Assembly (NCBI GenBank): GCA_024233215.1
Contig: JACKPW010000001.1
Location: 248,001 to 312,000 of the forward strand
DNA: 64,000 nucleotides
Origin: Verrucomicrobiales bacterium
Lineage (GTDB): Bacteria; Verrucomicrobiota; Verrucomicrobiia; Limisphaerales; J093
Direction: 5' to 3'
Under the pieces are notes generated by a model that was given only the letters and a program-made list of their open reading frames with translations, did no database searches and had not been told where the DNA came from. Positions 1 to 8,122 of this stretch are shown here, one piece after another. Position 1 is the first letter of the stretch. Every line of letters begins with the position of its first letter. A program made the translations under genes and the position numbers.

Positions 1-561
1 CATCCACGCCATGGTGGGCGACGGATTGCGGATATCCGTGGTCCGGTGAAAGCTGTAGTACGGCTTCCCATCGCCGCTGTTGCTGCTGTTGGATCCCGAG
101 ACATAGGGCATGCGCGCGTCCCCCTCCATCCAACTGTTCATGGAATAGCTTCGAACCCGTTCGTGAGCCACGCCCGAGATCTTCACGTAGGAGTGATCTG
201 CGGGACATTTGTAGATGCCGGGTGATTCCGTGTAGGGGGCGAGGACGGACTGCTTCGGGTCCATGAGCAGCGTCGTGTTGGTGTTGTCCAGATGGGAACT
301 GTAGTCGAGTCCGCCGGCCACCCACCAGCGACTGGAAAGCACGTAATCGTTGTAGTCGCCGGAATACAGGACCGCGGCAAGCGTGAGTTGTTTGCCGTTG
401 CTGACGCACGCGATGCCATGTGCCTTGGCCTTGGCCTTGCTCAAGGCCGGCAGGAGCATTCCTGCCAGGATCGCGATGATGGCGATCACCACGAGCAGTT
501 CGATCAGGGTGAACGCGGCGCAACTTCGGCGCGAGGCTTGGAACGAGTTGGTTGCGGTCAT
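1..561 (-). CDS. Pseudopilin-like secreted protein (prepilin-type N-terminal cleavage/methylation domain), 3' end outside window
   Basis: The gene reads leftwards from an ATG at 559-561 and is still open at base 1, so 187 codons are visible and the C-terminus is missing. Residues about 15-40 carry the type IV prepilin/type II secretion pseudopilin signature: a short basic leader, then FTLIELLVVIAIIAILAGML and the ALSKAKAKA helix. Processing by a prepilin peptidase is expected just before that Phe, leaving a pilin helix anchored in the inner membrane and a periplasmic C-terminal domain. Such proteins are very numerous in Verrucomicrobiota and Planctomycetota, and the cargo role of this one is unknown. 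A paralogue with nearly the same N-terminus lies at 51.4-52.2 kb. It is divergent from the respiratory cluster that starts at about 730 and probably independent of it. Confidence 0.85.
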   Translation of the reverse strand, partial: MTATNSFQASRRSCAAFTLIELLVVIAIIAILAGMLLPALSKAKAKAHGIACVSNGKQLTLAAVLYSGDYNDYVLSSRWWVAGGLDYSSHLDNTNTTLLMDPKQSVLAPYTESPGIYKCPADHSYVKISGVAHERVRSYSMNSWMEGDARMPYVSGSNSSNSGDGKPYYSFHRTTDIRNPSPTMAWM

Positions 562-682
562 GGCTCGACCGTCGCACGGGCGGCGCCGCCCCGTCAAGGG
601 ATCGCAGACCGCCAACCGCAGGAACGAATGACAGCGGCAGGGGCGGACCGGACAGCCACCGTGCGGGGGTTTCAGACGGGCT

Positions 683-698
683 CTTGACCCAGGTCAAG
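683..698. promoter_or_regulatory. CRP/FNR-family operator-like inverted repeat upstream of the respiratory cluster
   Basis: CTTGACC-CA-GGTCAAG is a perfect 7+7 bp inverted repeat and fits the FNR/Dnr/NnrR consensus TTGAY-N4-RTCAA (TTGAC-CCAG-GTCAA). Its centre is at 690.5. Class II FNR activation would put transcription start near 732, which is exactly where the favoured GTG start of the porin begins. It overlaps the more upstream ATG at 700, which argues against that ATG as the start. Known: FNR/Dnr/Nnr proteins respond to low oxygen or nitric oxide. Inference: the five-gene cluster downstream is induced under such conditions. No regulator gene of this family is in the window. Confidence 0.6.
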
Positions 699-732
699 GA
701 TGTGGGGGCCGAAACGTGTTCAACTCACCTCC

Positions 733-2037
733 GTGAACGTGAACCGACAAACCCATTCAACCCGTCGCCTGCGTATTGTTGCCAGAGCTGGCGTGCTCCT
801 CCTGTGCGCGGCATGCCCCGCTCGCGGTGCCGAACCCGTGACGGCGGCAAGCGCTGAACCGGTCGATGGGGTGGCGGCTGAGGAACCGGCGAAGGGCATT
901 GACGATCATCTGCTGGACACGTTCAAGAACGGCAAGTTCAACCTGAATGTCCGGCTGCGCTGGGAGCATGCCGACCAGGACGGATTGGATGCGTCGGACG
1001 CGGTGACCGTCCGTCCCCGTCTCGGTTTCACCACCGCCCCGTTGTTCGGGTTCCAAGGCATGCTGGAGGCGGAGAACATCACCAGCCTTGGCGCCCCGTA
1101 CAACCCCGCGGGATTGGACCCAAGTGAACTGGGCCGCACGGTCATTGCGGATCCGGAAACGACCGAGATCAATCAGGCGTGGCTGAGCTATTCCCGCTGG
1201 GACTCGATGGTTCGAGGCGGTCGGCAGCGGATCGTTCTGGATGACGCCCGGTTCGTGGGAGATGTGGCGTGGCGCCAGAACCAACAGACCTTCGACGGCG
1301 CCGTCCTGAGCAGCCAGTTTGTCCGGGATCTGACGGTGTTCTACGGCTACATCGACCGGGTCAACAAAGTCTTCGGCGACGATCATCCGATGGGACATTT
1401 CAACTCGGACTCGCACTTGGTGGACCTGAACTACCAGGCGTGCGAGGCCGCTCAACTGGGTGCGTATGCCTACCTGCTGGATTTTGACAATTCCCCGGCG
1501 AATTCGTCGCAGACCTTCGGTGGCCGGTTGACCGGGAAATGGCACCCGCACGAGGACTGGACGTTGGCGTACCGGGGTGAGTTCGCCTGGCAAAGCGGTG
1601 CCGGGAACAACCCGGTGGACTACGATGCGCCGTTCTATCGTGTCGACCTGCAGGCCAATCGTAAACCGGTCCTGTTTGGGGTCGGTTATGAGACGCTGGG
1701 CAGCGATGACGGCAAGTTCGGCTTCCAAACGCCGCTGGCCACGCTGCACAAGTTCAACGGATGGGCTGACGTGTTCCTGGTCACCCCGACCGCCGGGTTG
1801 CGTGACCTGAACGGGCGGGTGGGAGTGACCCTGCCGTATGAGACTCCATTGCAGTTTGTCTACCACCACTTCTGGTCGGACAACGGCGATGTCGATTTCG
1901 GCCAGGAATACGACGCGGTAATTTCGCACAAGTTCGGCCGGTTCTTCACTTCGCTGGCCAAGGTGGCGTGGTACGACGGCAGCGGGGTCTACCCGGACAA
2001 GCTGGTGTTCTGGCTGCAAACCGAGTTCAATTACTAG
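733..2037 (+). CDS. Outer-membrane beta-barrel protein, alginate-export/porin-like
   Basis: I chose the GTG at 733 (434 aa) because the ATG at 700 overlaps an FNR-type operator; a second GTG lies at 739. A Sec signal peptide follows (hydrophobic VLLLCAACPARGA). The mature protein alternates hydrophobic and polar residues throughout, as in beta-barrel strands (for example FNLNVRLRWEHAD near the start), and ends in ...FWLQTEFNY. The terminal aromatic residue is typical of outer-membrane proteins recognised by BamA. Composition and layout fit the alginate-export/porin-like family, but the substrate cannot be read from sequence. It is first in a co-directional run with four redox genes, so an outer-membrane pore for their substrate or product is a reasonable inference. 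Confidence 0.7.
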   Translation: MNVNRQTHSTRRLRIVARAGVLLLCAACPARGAEPVTAASAEPVDGVAAEEPAKGIDDHLLDTFKNGKFNLNVRLRWEHADQDGLDASDAVTVRPRLGFTTAPLFGFQGMLEAENITSLGAPYNPAGLDPSELGRTVIADPETTEINQAWLSYSRWDSMVRGGRQRIVLDDARFVGDVAWRQNQQTFDGAVLSSQFVRDLTVFYGYIDRVNKVFGDDHPMGHFNSDSHLVDLNYQACEAAQLGAYAYLLDFDNSPANSSQTFGGRLTGKWHPHEDWTLAYRGEFAWQSGAGNNPVDYDAPFYRVDLQANRKPVLFGVGYETLGSDDGKFGFQTPLATLHKFNGWADVFLVTPTAGLRDLNGRVGVTLPYETPLQFVYHHFWSDNGDVDFGQEYDAVISHKFGRFFTSLAKVAWYDGSGVYPDKLVFWLQTEFNY

Positions 2038-2109
2038 GTCATCGAGTGCTGCCGGACGGCGGCGCCGGTGTCCGTAACCCCACTCCAACGCCGCACGCCA
2101 GCGAACCGA

Positions 2110-2757
2110 ATGAACACGAAACGAATCTACTGGGTTCCGCTGCTCTTGCTGGGTTCCGCCCTGCTGTTCGCACTCAACCCACTGCCGTATCGCGACGTCG
2201 TTCCGCCCCGCGTGCCGGTGGCGCCTTCAGTCATCGACCCCTCCCCGGTCCGGCATCCCTCGTTGGAACCGCAGTATGTCGTGGCGGGCTACACCTACCG
2301 ATGCAGCGAGTGTCACCGCATCCTGCCTTCACCCGCGGAAACGCTTCGCACACTCGGGCAGCACAAGGAAATCCAACTCCGCCACGGGCTCAACACGCGC
2401 TGCTTCAACTGCCATCACCGCACCAACCGCGATGCGTTCGTGGACGAGTTCGGCGGGGAGATTGCGTGGGACGAACCTCAGTTGCTTTGCGCCCGGTGTC
2501 ACGGTCCGGTTTACCGGGACTGGGAAGCCGGTTCCCACGGGCGCGTCAACGGCTACTGGGACACGGCCCTGGGGCCCCAAACCAAGCGGCGTTGCGTCGA
2601 ATGTCATGATCCTCACAATCCGCCATTCCACTCGCTGAGCCCCGCGCCGGCCCCGAACACACTGCGTATGGGGGTTCAAACCGAATCCCACCCTCCCACC
2701 ACCGGCAACCCGCTCCGGCTCTGGCCCTCCGCGGATAACCCAACTCCCCATCCCTGA
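2110..2757 (+). CDS. Membrane-anchored tetraheme cytochrome c
   Basis: The start is the ATG at 2110, immediately before an uncleaved-looking N-terminal hydrophobic segment (YWVPLLLLGSALLFALNP), so the protein is probably anchored in the inner membrane with the heme domain in the periplasm. Four CxxCH heme-c motifs are visible: CSECH, CFNCH, CARCH and CVECH. At 215 aa it is in the size range of NapC/NrfH-type or other tetraheme electron carriers, although the motif spacing does not let me assign a family. It ends two bases before the Fe-S subunit start, implying one operon. Likely role: passing electrons between the Fe-S/NrfD quinone module and the octaheme cytochrome encoded at the end of the cluster. 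Confidence 0.8.
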   Translation: MNTKRIYWVPLLLLGSALLFALNPLPYRDVVPPRVPVAPSVIDPSPVRHPSLEPQYVVAGYTYRCSECHRILPSPAETLRTLGQHKEIQLRHGLNTRCFNCHHRTNRDAFVDEFGGEIAWDEPQLLCARCHGPVYRDWEAGSHGRVNGYWDTALGPQTKRRCVECHDPHNPPFHSLSPAPAPNTLRMGVQTESHPPTTGNPLRLWPSADNPTPHP

Positions 2758-2759
2758 TC

Positions 2760-3779
2760 ATGCCTCAGGTTCCGCCCCCCTCCGCACGTCCATCCGGTTC
2801 TGGTTCCGCCGGCATGAACCGGCGTGACTTCCTGACCAAGGGTGCCGCCGCCGCGGCCGGCCTTTCGGCCCTCGCCGCGGCCATGTCGCCGCTCCGCCAC
2901 CTGAACCCGGATGACCTCCCCAGCGCCGAGGAGTTCCTCCAGAAGCACTACAAAGAGATGACTCCGGCCGACAAGGAACGCGTTCTGGCGCGCATTACGG
3001 CGGAGGTGAAGCAACGGTTTGGGGTGGCGGCGAAGGTCGCCGATCCGGCGCCGATGGACGGGGTGGAGTTCGTTTACGGTTTGAACATCAGCCGTTGCAT
3101 CGGTTGCCGGAAATGCGTCCACGCCTGTGTTGCGGAGAACAACCAGTCACGCTCGCCGGAGATTCAATACATCCGCGTGCTGGAGATGCAGAAGGGGAGC
3201 ATCGACGTCGAGACGGCGAATCATCACTACAACCCCGAGGAGGTTCCGCGCCCGGACAAGTGGTACATGCCCGTTCAATGCCACCAGTGCGCGAAGCCAC
3301 CGTGCGTGAAGGTCTGTCCGGTCGAAGCCACCTGGCAGGAGCCGGACGGGATCACCGTGATCGACTACGACTGGTGCATCGGCTGCCGCTATTGCGAGGC
3401 CGCCTGTCCGTATTGGGCACGCCGATTCAATTTCACCGAACCGGGGCTGCCGGCGGATGAGGTGAACCCCAACATGAGCTACCTCTCCAATCGGCCCCGC
3501 CCGAAGGGCGTCATGGAGAAATGCACGTTCTGCCTGCACCGCACCCGGGAAGGGCGCCTGCCGGCCTGCCTGGAAGTATGTCCGACCGGTTCCCGCAAGT
3601 TCGGCAACGTCCTCGACCCCGAATCCGATGTCCATTACATCCTGAAGCACAAGCGGGTGTATGTGCTGAAGGAGGATGTGGGCACGTTGCCGCGGTTCTT
3701 CTACTACTTCGATGAGCGCGGCAGCCGCTATCACGAGGGCGTCGAACCGGGACCCGCTGATCCGAAGGAGGCCGCATGA
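2760..3779 (+). CDS. Tat-exported 4x[4Fe-4S] ferredoxin-like subunit (NrfC/HybA/DmsB type)
   Basis: A twin-arginine signal (NRRDFLTKG followed by an Ala-rich hydrophobic stretch) lies at residues about 20-45; a start at the ATG 2814 would place it at the extreme N-terminus. Sixteen cysteines in four groups are visible: CIGCRKCVHAC, CHQCAKPPCVKVC, CIGCRYCEAAC and CTFCLHRTREGRLPACLEVC, the pattern of four-cluster electron-transfer subunits. In characterised systems this protein sits on the periplasmic face and wires an NrfD-type quinone protein to a catalytic subunit. Its stop overlaps the next start (ATGA at 3776-3779), so translation is coupled to the NrfD partner. There is no molybdopterin subunit nearby; a cytochrome takes the place of the catalytic partner. 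Confidence 0.88.
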   Translation: MPQVPPPSARPSGSGSAGMNRRDFLTKGAAAAAGLSALAAAMSPLRHLNPDDLPSAEEFLQKHYKEMTPADKERVLARITAEVKQRFGVAAKVADPAPMDGVEFVYGLNISRCIGCRKCVHACVAENNQSRSPEIQYIRVLEMQKGSIDVETANHHYNPEEVPRPDKWYMPVQCHQCAKPPCVKVCPVEATWQEPDGITVIDYDWCIGCRYCEAACPYWARRFNFTEPGLPADEVNPNMSYLSNRPRPKGVMEKCTFCLHRTREGRLPACLEVCPTGSRKFGNVLDPESDVHYILKHKRVYVLKEDVGTLPRFFYYFDERGSRYHEGVEPGPADPKEAA

Positions 3780-5035
3780 AGCGCTATCTCACCTTTCTCT
3801 GGGACTGCTTCCGCCTGAGTTTCACGGGCGACTGGCGGTATCACCTCTGGATGACGGTGTTGACGTTGATCTCGCTGGGCGGGGTCTACGCCTACAGTCA
3901 GCAACTCGTGAACGGGTTGATCACCACCGGCATGACCGATCAGGTGTCCTGGGGGCTCTACATTGCGAACTTCACCTATCTGGTCGGGTTGGCGGCGGCG
4001 GCCGCCATGCTGGTGATCCCCGTCTACGTCTATCGCAACCTCCACCTGCACGACGTCGTCATCTTCGGCGAGTTGCTGGCGGTCTCGGTCATCCTCATGT
4101 GCCTGCTGTTCGTGACGGTGGACCTGGGCCGGCCGGATCGCTTCCTGCACCTCCTCCTGCGGTTCAACTTCCCGATGTCGATGCTGACCTGGGACGTGAT
4201 TGCCTTGAACGGCTATCTCCTGCTGAACCTGCACATCTGTGGTTACCTGATCTACTGCGCCTACTGCGGACGCAAGCCATCGAAGGCCTTCTACATCCCG
4301 TTCGTCTTCGTGGCGATCGCCTGGGCGATCAGCATCCACACGGTCACGGCGTTCCTGTACGTGGGGCTGGGCGGACGACCCTTTTGGAACTCGGCCATCA
4401 TCGCTCCCCGCTTCCTGGCCAGCGCCTTTGCCGCCGGACCGGCGTTCATCATCCTGACCCTGCAGATTGTGCGCCGCTTCACCCGGCACCAAGTGAGTGA
4501 CGAGGCCCTGTTCACGCTGCGGCGCATCGTGCAGGTGGCCATGATCATCAACCTGTTCCTGCTGGTGTGCGAGTTGTTCACCGAGTTCTACGCGGACACG
4601 GCCCACGGCGCCTCGGCGCATTACCTCTTCCTGGGGTTGCATGGTCACAATGCCCTGGTGCCCTGGATCTGGACGGCCATTGTGCTGAATCTGCTGGCCA
4701 CCGCGTTGTTCATGCTCCCCGCCTCGCGCGCCCTGCCCACTCTCAACGCCGCCTGTGTCATGGCCATCATCGGCATCTGGATTGAGAAGGGCATGGGCCT
4801 GATCGTGCCGGCCTTCGTCCCGACGCCGCTGGGAGAGATGGTCGAATACCTGCCCACCCTGCACGAGACCATGGTCTGCCTGGGCATCTGGGCCTTCGGC
4901 CTCCTGGTCTACACGATCCTGGTGCGCGTTTCCGTCCCGGTCCTGGCCGGCGAAATCACCTTTGCCCGACGCTGGGGGCGACCGGCCCCCGGCGCTCCCG
5001 ATTCCCACTCGTCCGACGCTTTGAAAACCACCTGA
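3776..5035 (+). CDS. nrfD: NrfD/PsrC-family polytopic membrane protein (quinone-interacting subunit)
   Basis: A 419-residue, almost entirely hydrophobic protein with about nine or ten predicted transmembrane helices and short charged loops. It is longer than classical NrfD (about 320 aa) and closer in size to HybB/ActC-like members. A conserved-looking stretch is VDLGRPDRFLHLLL in an early helix-loop region, typical of this superfamily. Family knowledge: these proteins exchange electrons between the quinone pool and a periplasmic Fe-S subunit and carry no cofactor themselves. It overlaps the Fe-S gene by 4 bp and is followed after 7 bp by the octaheme cytochrome gene, so the three are expected to form one respiratory unit. 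The direction of electron flow is not shown by sequence. Confidence 0.88.
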   Translation: MKRYLTFLWDCFRLSFTGDWRYHLWMTVLTLISLGGVYAYSQQLVNGLITTGMTDQVSWGLYIANFTYLVGLAAAAAMLVIPVYVYRNLHLHDVVIFGELLAVSVILMCLLFVTVDLGRPDRFLHLLLRFNFPMSMLTWDVIALNGYLLLNLHICGYLIYCAYCGRKPSKAFYIPFVFVAIAWAISIHTVTAFLYVGLGGRPFWNSAIIAPRFLASAFAAGPAFIILTLQIVRRFTRHQVSDEALFTLRRIVQVAMIINLFLLVCELFTEFYADTAHGASAHYLFLGLHGHNALVPWIWTAIVLNLLATALFMLPASRALPTLNAACVMAIIGIWIEKGMGLIVPAFVPTPLGEMVEYLPTLHETMVCLGIWAFGLLVYTILVRVSVPVLAGEITFARRWGRPAPGAPDSHSSDALKTT

Positions 5036-5042
5036 AAACATC

Positions 5043-6536
5043 ATGAAAAGCCAAGCCGCCATCGTTCTGTCCGCTGCCCTCGGAGTTGCCGGGGCCCTGG
5101 TCCTCGCGCCCGAAATCCGGGCCCAGGCCTGGGGTTTGCCCACCATGTCTGAACAAACCCGCGCCTGCATCGACTGCCACAAGGTCGACAACACCGGCGT
5201 CTACCAGCAGTGGGGCAGCAGCAAGCACTACCGTGCCAGTGTCGGTTGCTACGAATGTCATGGGGCCGCGGAGGGCGAACCGGATGCCTTCCAGCACGAA
5301 GGCCAGTGGATCGCGACCATTGTGTCGCCCAAGGACTGCGCGCGTTGTCACTCGCGCGAGGCCGAAGAGTTCGCGAGTTCACATCACTCGAAGGGCGGGC
5401 GCATCATGGGGTCGCTGGACAACGTTCTCGCCGAGGTGGTCGAGGGGAACCGGGGCATGATCAGCCCGGCCTTCCAGAAGGGGAACAGCGCGGCGGCCGT
5501 CAACGGTTGCTGGCAGTGCCACGGATCCGAGGTCAAGGTCCTGCCCGGCGGCAAACTCGATCCCGCCACCTGGCCCAATACCGGCATCGGCCGCATCAAT
5601 CCCGACGGCTCGGAAGGCTCGTGTTCCGCCTGCCACAGCCGGCACTCGTTCTCCTCCGAACAGGCCCGCAATCCCGACAACTGCGGCAAATGCCACATGG
5701 GTCCCGACCATCCGCAGATCGAGATCTTCTATGAATCCAAGCACGGCGTGGCCTATCGCGCCTTCAAGGACAAGCTCAACATGGACTCCTCCAAGTGGGT
5801 CGTCGGCGAGGACTACAACCTCGCGCCCACCTGTGCGACCTGTCACATGAGCGCAACCCCTTCGCGCCCCGCCACCAAGAGCCGGCCCGCCATCGCGGCC
5901 ATGCCGATCACGCACGACGTTGGCATGCGGATCAGTTGGAACAACCGTCCGGCAGTCTCGGTGCGTCCGGAGGTCAGCGACAAGAAGATGGGTCTGCCCG
6001 GGGCTGATGTGAACTGGGAAACCCGTCGGACGAACATGAAGACCGTCTGCATCAATTGCCATGAGCAACAGTGGGTGGACAACTTCTACGTGCAGTACGA
6101 CGGCCTGATTGATCTCTATCACGAGAAGTTCGCCAAACCCGGATTGGAACTCTACAGCCTGGCCAAACCGCTGATGCGACCGGCGGAATTCGCCAACGAC
6201 CTCGCGTGGACCTGGTTTGAGATCTGGCATCACGAAGGCCGTCGGGCGCGGCACGGCGCGGCGATGATGGGGCCGGATTACACCCACTGGCACGGCACCT
6301 ACGAGGTGGCCAAGCACTTCTACTCGAAGATGGTGCCGGAACTGGAGGAATTGGTCCGGCAGGGCAGCACCTCGAATGACGCCAAGAAAGTGGCCGCCGC
6401 CGAAGCCCTGCAGAAGAAGCTGGACGAGGTCCTCACCTCCGACAATCACCGCTGGTACCTGAACCAGTTGAGTGCGGAGGAACTCAAGGAACGCCAGGAC
6501 CGCGCCGCCGAGTTCAAGAAGCGCTACGCACAGTAG
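5043..6536 (+). CDS. Octaheme cytochrome c of the hydroxylamine oxidoreductase (HAO) family
   Basis: A Sec signal peptide (residues 1-28, cleavage near EIRAQA) precedes eight CxxCH motifs: CIDCH, CYECH, CARCH, CWQCH, CSACH, CGKCH, CATCH and CINCH (C336-H340). Heme count, length (497 aa) and the long helical C-terminus fit the HAO family. Known members oxidise hydroxylamine or hydrazine, or, in epsilonproteobacteria, reduce nitrite or hydroxylamine; the oxidising enzymes have a Tyr crosslinked to the catalytic heme. Here Tyr349 and Tyr352 lie in NFYVQYDG just after heme 8 and are candidates, so alignment is needed before calling it an oxidase or reductase. Its neighbours (NrfD, Fe-S protein, tetraheme carrier) indicate quinone-coupled respiration. 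It is not an anammox locus. A terminator follows. Confidence 0.85.
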   Translation: MKSQAAIVLSAALGVAGALVLAPEIRAQAWGLPTMSEQTRACIDCHKVDNTGVYQQWGSSKHYRASVGCYECHGAAEGEPDAFQHEGQWIATIVSPKDCARCHSREAEEFASSHHSKGGRIMGSLDNVLAEVVEGNRGMISPAFQKGNSAAAVNGCWQCHGSEVKVLPGGKLDPATWPNTGIGRINPDGSEGSCSACHSRHSFSSEQARNPDNCGKCHMGPDHPQIEIFYESKHGVAYRAFKDKLNMDSSKWVVGEDYNLAPTCATCHMSATPSRPATKSRPAIAAMPITHDVGMRISWNNRPAVSVRPEVSDKKMGLPGADVNWETRRTNMKTVCINCHEQQWVDNFYVQYDGLIDLYHEKFAKPGLELYSLAKPLMRPAEFANDLAWTWFEIWHHEGRRARHGAAMMGPDYTHWHGTYEVAKHFYSKMVPELEELVRQGSTSNDAKKVAAAEALQKKLDEVLTSDNHRWYLNQLSAEELKERQDRAAEFKKRYAQ

Positions 6537-6574
6537 GCGCGTGGTGCCGCCCAACCCGGAACAACCACAGCCCA

Positions 6575-6603
6575 AACCGGCCCCGCACCACGCGGGGCCG
6601 GTT
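6575..6603 (+). terminator. Hairpin terminator of the respiratory cluster
   Basis: A 12-bp perfect stem (AACCGGCCCCGC / GCGGGGCCGGTT) with a 5-base loop lies 39 bp after the octaheme cytochrome stop codon and is followed by GTCTTTC, a poor T-tract. It is the only strong hairpin at this gene end and separates the cluster from the rearranged region to its right. Confidence 0.7.
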
Positions 6604-6774
6604 GTCTTTCCGGTTGTTTGCGGGGACCGCGGCGCGGGGACAGACCGCTCACCGCACGTCCACAAGTCTCCTGAAGAGCCGTTCGAACAATAGCCGAAGC
6701 AAATCCTGTTTGTCCCCGGCATCCATCGAGTTCGCCCTTTCGCCATCTCCATCAACACGCTCGAAGACGGGCGT

Positions 6775-6893
6775 ATGGAGTGCGGGGGCACGCGGAGCAC
6801 GACACCGCTTCGGGAGGGGCGCGGAGGGCGATGAGGGATCCGTTCGTCACCTCGAGAGCGCCGTCGCCGCGTCGCTCTGTCGACGCAGTCCAC
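6775..6893. repeat. RAYT-associated palindromic element, copy A
   Basis: About 119 bp bounded by ATGGAGTGCGGGGGC on the left and its imperfect inverted counterpart GCAGTCCA on the right. It shares the interior ACACCGCTT...AGAGCGCCGTCGCCGC with copies B (8002-8116) and D (12303-12418). It is more diverged than B and D and lacks their left extension. It lies between the respiratory cluster terminator and the decayed adhesin paralogue. The rest of 6604-6923 holds no gene I can support. Confidence 0.7.
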
Positions 6894-6923
6894 AGGGGGC
6901 GGATGGCTCCAGCGGCCCTTGGA

Positions 6924-7953
6924 TCACTCCTCTTGTGGTGGCTGGACCACCACCCGATAGACGGCGAATGGGCGGTCCGGTTCAAGGGCGACGGAGTGTT
7001 CTTGCATGAAGTCGTCCGCGGTGACGGTGGCCACGACGTCAGTCCATTCGCCATCGCCCAGCGCCGGGGCGGACTGGACCCCGTAGCGACCACCGGGCAC
7101 CGCATCCCACGTCATGGCCATCGGGAGCCGGGCCGAGGATTTCGATGTCCAGGGACGCGCTTGCGTCCTCCGGGTAGTCCCCGGCAAGAGACAGCAGGCC
7201 CGCCGAGGCCCCAGGCGCGATGGAGCCATGGTTGGTGAACCGGCTTGCCTCGAGGGTCCGGTTGCCCGCAAGCACACCGCCGTCGAGGTTCTTAATCCGT
7301 TGAGAAGTGGTCAGGGTGGCCCCGGCTCCGATGGCAAGGAGCCCGTTGTTCGTGAAGGGCTTGGTTTGAAGCGGCTCGGAGCCGACGTCGAAGATGCCCT
7401 CGTTCGTGATGGTGGCCATCAGCGTAACCCAGTCCACGAGACCGGGTGCCACGCGGATGGTCCCGGTGTCCAGATTGGTCAGGGTTCCGTTGCCGTTGTT
7501 GACTCTGAGGTAGAGATTCTCCGAGTCCTCGCGTTCGCTCAGGATCTCGATCAGTCCGGCGTTTTCGAAGTCGTTGCCGAGGCGCAGGTCACCCGTTTCG
7601 TTGGTCTCGGTGGCCAGGATCCGGATGGTGGCCTCGGGCCCGTTGGTGACGGTGCCGTTGAGTGTGACCCTGTTCAGGATCGTGAGATCTCCTTGGTTCT
7701 CAAAGGAAGTGTCGACGCTGATGTCGTCGAGCGTGAGTTCGTGGCCGCCAGGATTGATGAGAGCACCGGTTCCCCGGATATAGAGAGACGGGTCGATCCG
7801 CGTCGGTCCCAGAGTCAGATCGCTCCCGATAACGAGGTGCTTCGGCCGCAGCAAACCCTCACCGGTCAAGCTGCCGCCCGGTTGATGGCTGAACGTGAAG
7901 CTGATACGCAGTGTGGATCCCGCGGCGATATTCAGCACCTCGGCGTCGGCCAT
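6924..7953 (-). pseudogene. Decayed adhesin paralogue (beta-strand repeat protein), N-terminus lost, internal deletion and frameshift
   Basis: From the ATG at 7953 the frame encodes beta-strand-rich sequence paralogous to the intact adhesin at 8.7-11.5 kb. For example, NHGSIAPGASAGLLSL matches NHGTVAPGDSAGLLVL there, and both continue into SLDIEILG[PS]APDGHD. After GHD (about 7100) the frame breaks. A different frame then supplies TWDAVPGGRYGVQ...FAVYRVVVQPPQEE to the stop at 6924, a typical C-terminal domain of verrucomicrobial secreted proteins. The several-hundred-residue Ig-like section present in the paralogue is missing between these parts, so a deletion with frameshift is the simplest reading. 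The signal peptide is absent: its place is taken by palindromic element copy B, which also supplies the apparent start codon. Confidence 0.75.
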
Positions 7954-8116
7954 TGTCCCGCCGGCTTTGTGAGAGAATCGCCCGAAGGAGGGAATCGCAA
8001 TATGGACTGCGGGGGCAAGCGGAGCGCGACACCGCTTTTCGGGGAGTGGAGGTGTGGAACTGTTTCCAGTGCAGTCGAAAGCGCCGTCGTCGCGTTGCTT
8101 TGCCGGCGCAGTCCAT
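7946..8116. repeat. RAYT-associated palindromic element, copy B (with left extension)
   Basis: The core 8002-8116 has imperfect terminal inverted repeats: ATGGACTGCGGGGGCAAGC on the left, GCTTTGCCGGCGCAGTCCAT on the right. A left extension 7946-8001 starts GTCGGCCATTGTCC and is shared with copy D (12246-12302). The right end lies 6 bp from the RAYT stop codon (8123-8125). The left end provides the ATG (7951-7953) of the decayed adhesin paralogue. This is the RAYT-proximal copy. Confidence 0.8.
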
Positions 8117-8122
8117 GGGGCG

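Noticed and set aside
700..732. ATG 700 as the start of the porin gene
   Set aside because: It lies 2 bp after a perfect FNR-type operator, so transcripts starting under its control would begin downstream. GTG 733 leaves an adequate signal peptide.
757..2088. 443-codon minus-strand frame opposite the porin
   Set aside because: Antisense shadow in GC-rich DNA; no domain, no signal peptide, and the plus strand gives a convincing barrel.
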